64,000 nucleotides of DNA, taken from the NCBI RefSeq assembly GCF_000968685.2, contig NZ_LAKD02000058.1, positions 1 through 64,000 of the forward strand. Direction: 5' to 3'. Shown here in pieces: positions 63,234 through 64,000 of this stretch. The notes under the pieces were generated by a model. That model was not told the DNA's origin. It saw only the letters and a program-made list of their open reading frames with translations, and made no database searches. The number at the start of each line of letters is the position of its first letter. The stretch's first letter is position 1. A program made the position numbers and the translations under genes. The stretch comes from Streptomyces antioxidans. Lineage in GTDB: Bacteria; Actinomycetota; Actinomycetes; Streptomycetales; Streptomycetaceae.

Positions 63234-64000
63234 CTACGCGGGAACGCTCGCCACGCCCTGCTCGAGGAACGGCTTCCCGTTCACCCGCTCCGAGACGCCC
63301 TCGCGGTCCAGGTACGGCGTGAGGCCGCCCAGGTGGAAGGGCCAGCCCGCACCGGTGATCAGGCACAGGTCGATGTCCTGCGCCTCGGCGACGACGCCCT
63401 CCTCGAGCATCAGCCCGATCTCCCGCGCGACCACGTCCAGCACCCGGGCGCGCACCTGCTCCTCGGTCAGGACGGTGTCGCCCTGCTGGAGCAGCGCGGT
63501 GACCTCCGGGTCCAGCTCCGGCTTGGCTGAATTGCCGTCGGCATAGACGTAGAAGCTGCGCTTGCCCGCCTCGACCACGCGCTTGAGGTTCTCCGAGACC
63601 GTGAAGCGGTCAGGGAACGCGCCGTGCAGGGTCTCGGAGACGTGCAGACCGATCGCCGGGCCGACCAGCTCCAGCAGCACCAGCGGGGACATCGGCAGGC
63701 CCAGCGGCTCGACCGCGCGCTCGGCGACGTCCACCGGGGTGCCCTCGTCGATCACGTTCTGGATCTCGCCAAGGAAGCTGGTCAGGATCCGGTTGACGAC
63801 GAACGCCGGGGCGTCCTTGACCAGGACGCCGGTCTTCTTCAGCTTCTTGGCCACGCCGAAGGCCGTGGCCAGCGACGCGTCATCGGTCTTCTCACCGCGG
63901 ACGATCTCCAGCAGCGGCAGGATCGCGACCGGGTTGAAGAAGTGGAAGCCCACGACCCGCTCGGGGTGCTTGAGCTGGGAGGCCATCTCGGACACCGAAA
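63234..64000 (-). CDS. 3-hydroxyacyl-CoA dehydrogenase/multifunctional fatty-acid oxidation alpha subunit, C-terminal part
   Basis: The frame is open to the window edge, so the N-terminal part (probably crotonase domain and Rossmann fold) is missing. The visible 255 residues include HPERVVGFHFFNPVAILPLLEIV, the NAD-binding-domain end with the catalytic His and NP motif, and DAPAFVVNRILTSFLGE, the start of the all-helical C-terminal domain, followed by a second 3HCDH_C lobe. It catalyses NAD-dependent oxidation of 3-hydroxyacyl-CoA in beta-oxidation. The family in actinobacteria is usually paired with a thiolase gene, which would lie outside the window. Confidence 0.9.
   Translation of the reverse strand, partial: SVSEMASQLKHPERVVGFHFFNPVAILPLLEIVRGEKTDDASLATAFGVAKKLKKTGVLVKDAPAFVVNRILTSFLGEIQNVIDEGTPVDVAERAVEPLGLPMSPLVLLELVGPAIGLHVSETLHGAFPDRFTVSENLKRVVEAGKRSFYVYADGNSAKPELDPEVTALLQQGDTVLTEEQVRARVLDVVAREIGLMLEEGVVAEAQDIDLCLITGAGWPFHLGGLTPYLDREGVSERVNGKPFLEQGVASVPA

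Overview
The window is high-GC actinobacterial DNA, almost certainly a Streptomyces chromosome. Codon third positions are strongly G/C, GTG starts and 4-bp stop/start overlaps are common, and the gene order acnA ... ngcEFG - rok7B7 - xylFGH - dxs - amino-acid permease matches, from memory, the arrangement in S. coelicolor. I found no rRNA, tRNA, CRISPR array, transposase or prophage gene.

Layout. 0.4-4.7 kb: a two-gene RNA-repair operon, Hen1 methyltransferase and Pnkp end-healing/ligase enzyme. 5.0-8.5 kb: a GlxA/AraC-type regulator divergent from a drug-efflux MFS transporter, then a Crp/Fnr regulator. 8.9-12.5 kb: an uncharacterised pair, a degenerate P-loop/helical-repeat protein and a tail-anchored membrane protein with a 48-nt minisatellite domain. 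13.3-15.7 kb: arginine deiminase and ornithine carbamoyltransferase. 15.8-16.3 kb: an RsbW-like ATPase.

16.5-30.4 kb (minus strand) is the metabolic centrepiece. A secreted GH27 alpha-galactosidase with a beta-propeller tail is followed by a tightly packed 11-gene operon. The operon encodes a sugar-binding lipoprotein, two permeases, a GH36 alpha-galactosidase, an SDR dehydrogenase, a FadR-type regulator, galactonate dehydratase, an aldose epimerase, a KDPG/KDPGal aldolase, an SMP-30 lactonase and a PfkB kinase. Together these form an alpha-galactoside scavenging route feeding an oxidative (De Ley-Doudoroff) galactose pathway. Both transcription units carry nearly the same AT-rich element just upstream of a TTGAC -35 box; in one case it overlaps the stop codon of the GH27 gene.

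30.5-36.2 kb: an XRE-MurA fusion with a palindromic operator, a DUF1648 membrane protein plus YtrA-type GntR regulator, a Uma2 nuclease-fold protein, a LysR regulator, and an unknown protein ending in (Asp-His)11. 36.5-40.3 kb: aconitase with a palindrome and two iron-box-like elements upstream, and a GNAT acetyltransferase. 40.6-47.8 kb: two convergent secreted GH92 alpha-mannosidase-family enzymes, each preceded by the same 12-bp LacI-type palindrome. 48.0-57.5 kb: a small lipoprotein, ngcEFG (GlcNAc/chitobiose uptake) with a dre-like DasR site, rok7B7 and xylFGH. 57.7-64 kb: dxs, an APC permease, a PIN/NYN-like protein, a beta-propeller protein and the 3' part of a 3-hydroxyacyl-CoA dehydrogenase gene that runs off the window.

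A recurrent oddity is short tandem repetition. It occurs inside genes in units divisible by three, and as degenerate tandem arrays just after several stop codons, some of which copy the stop codon itself.
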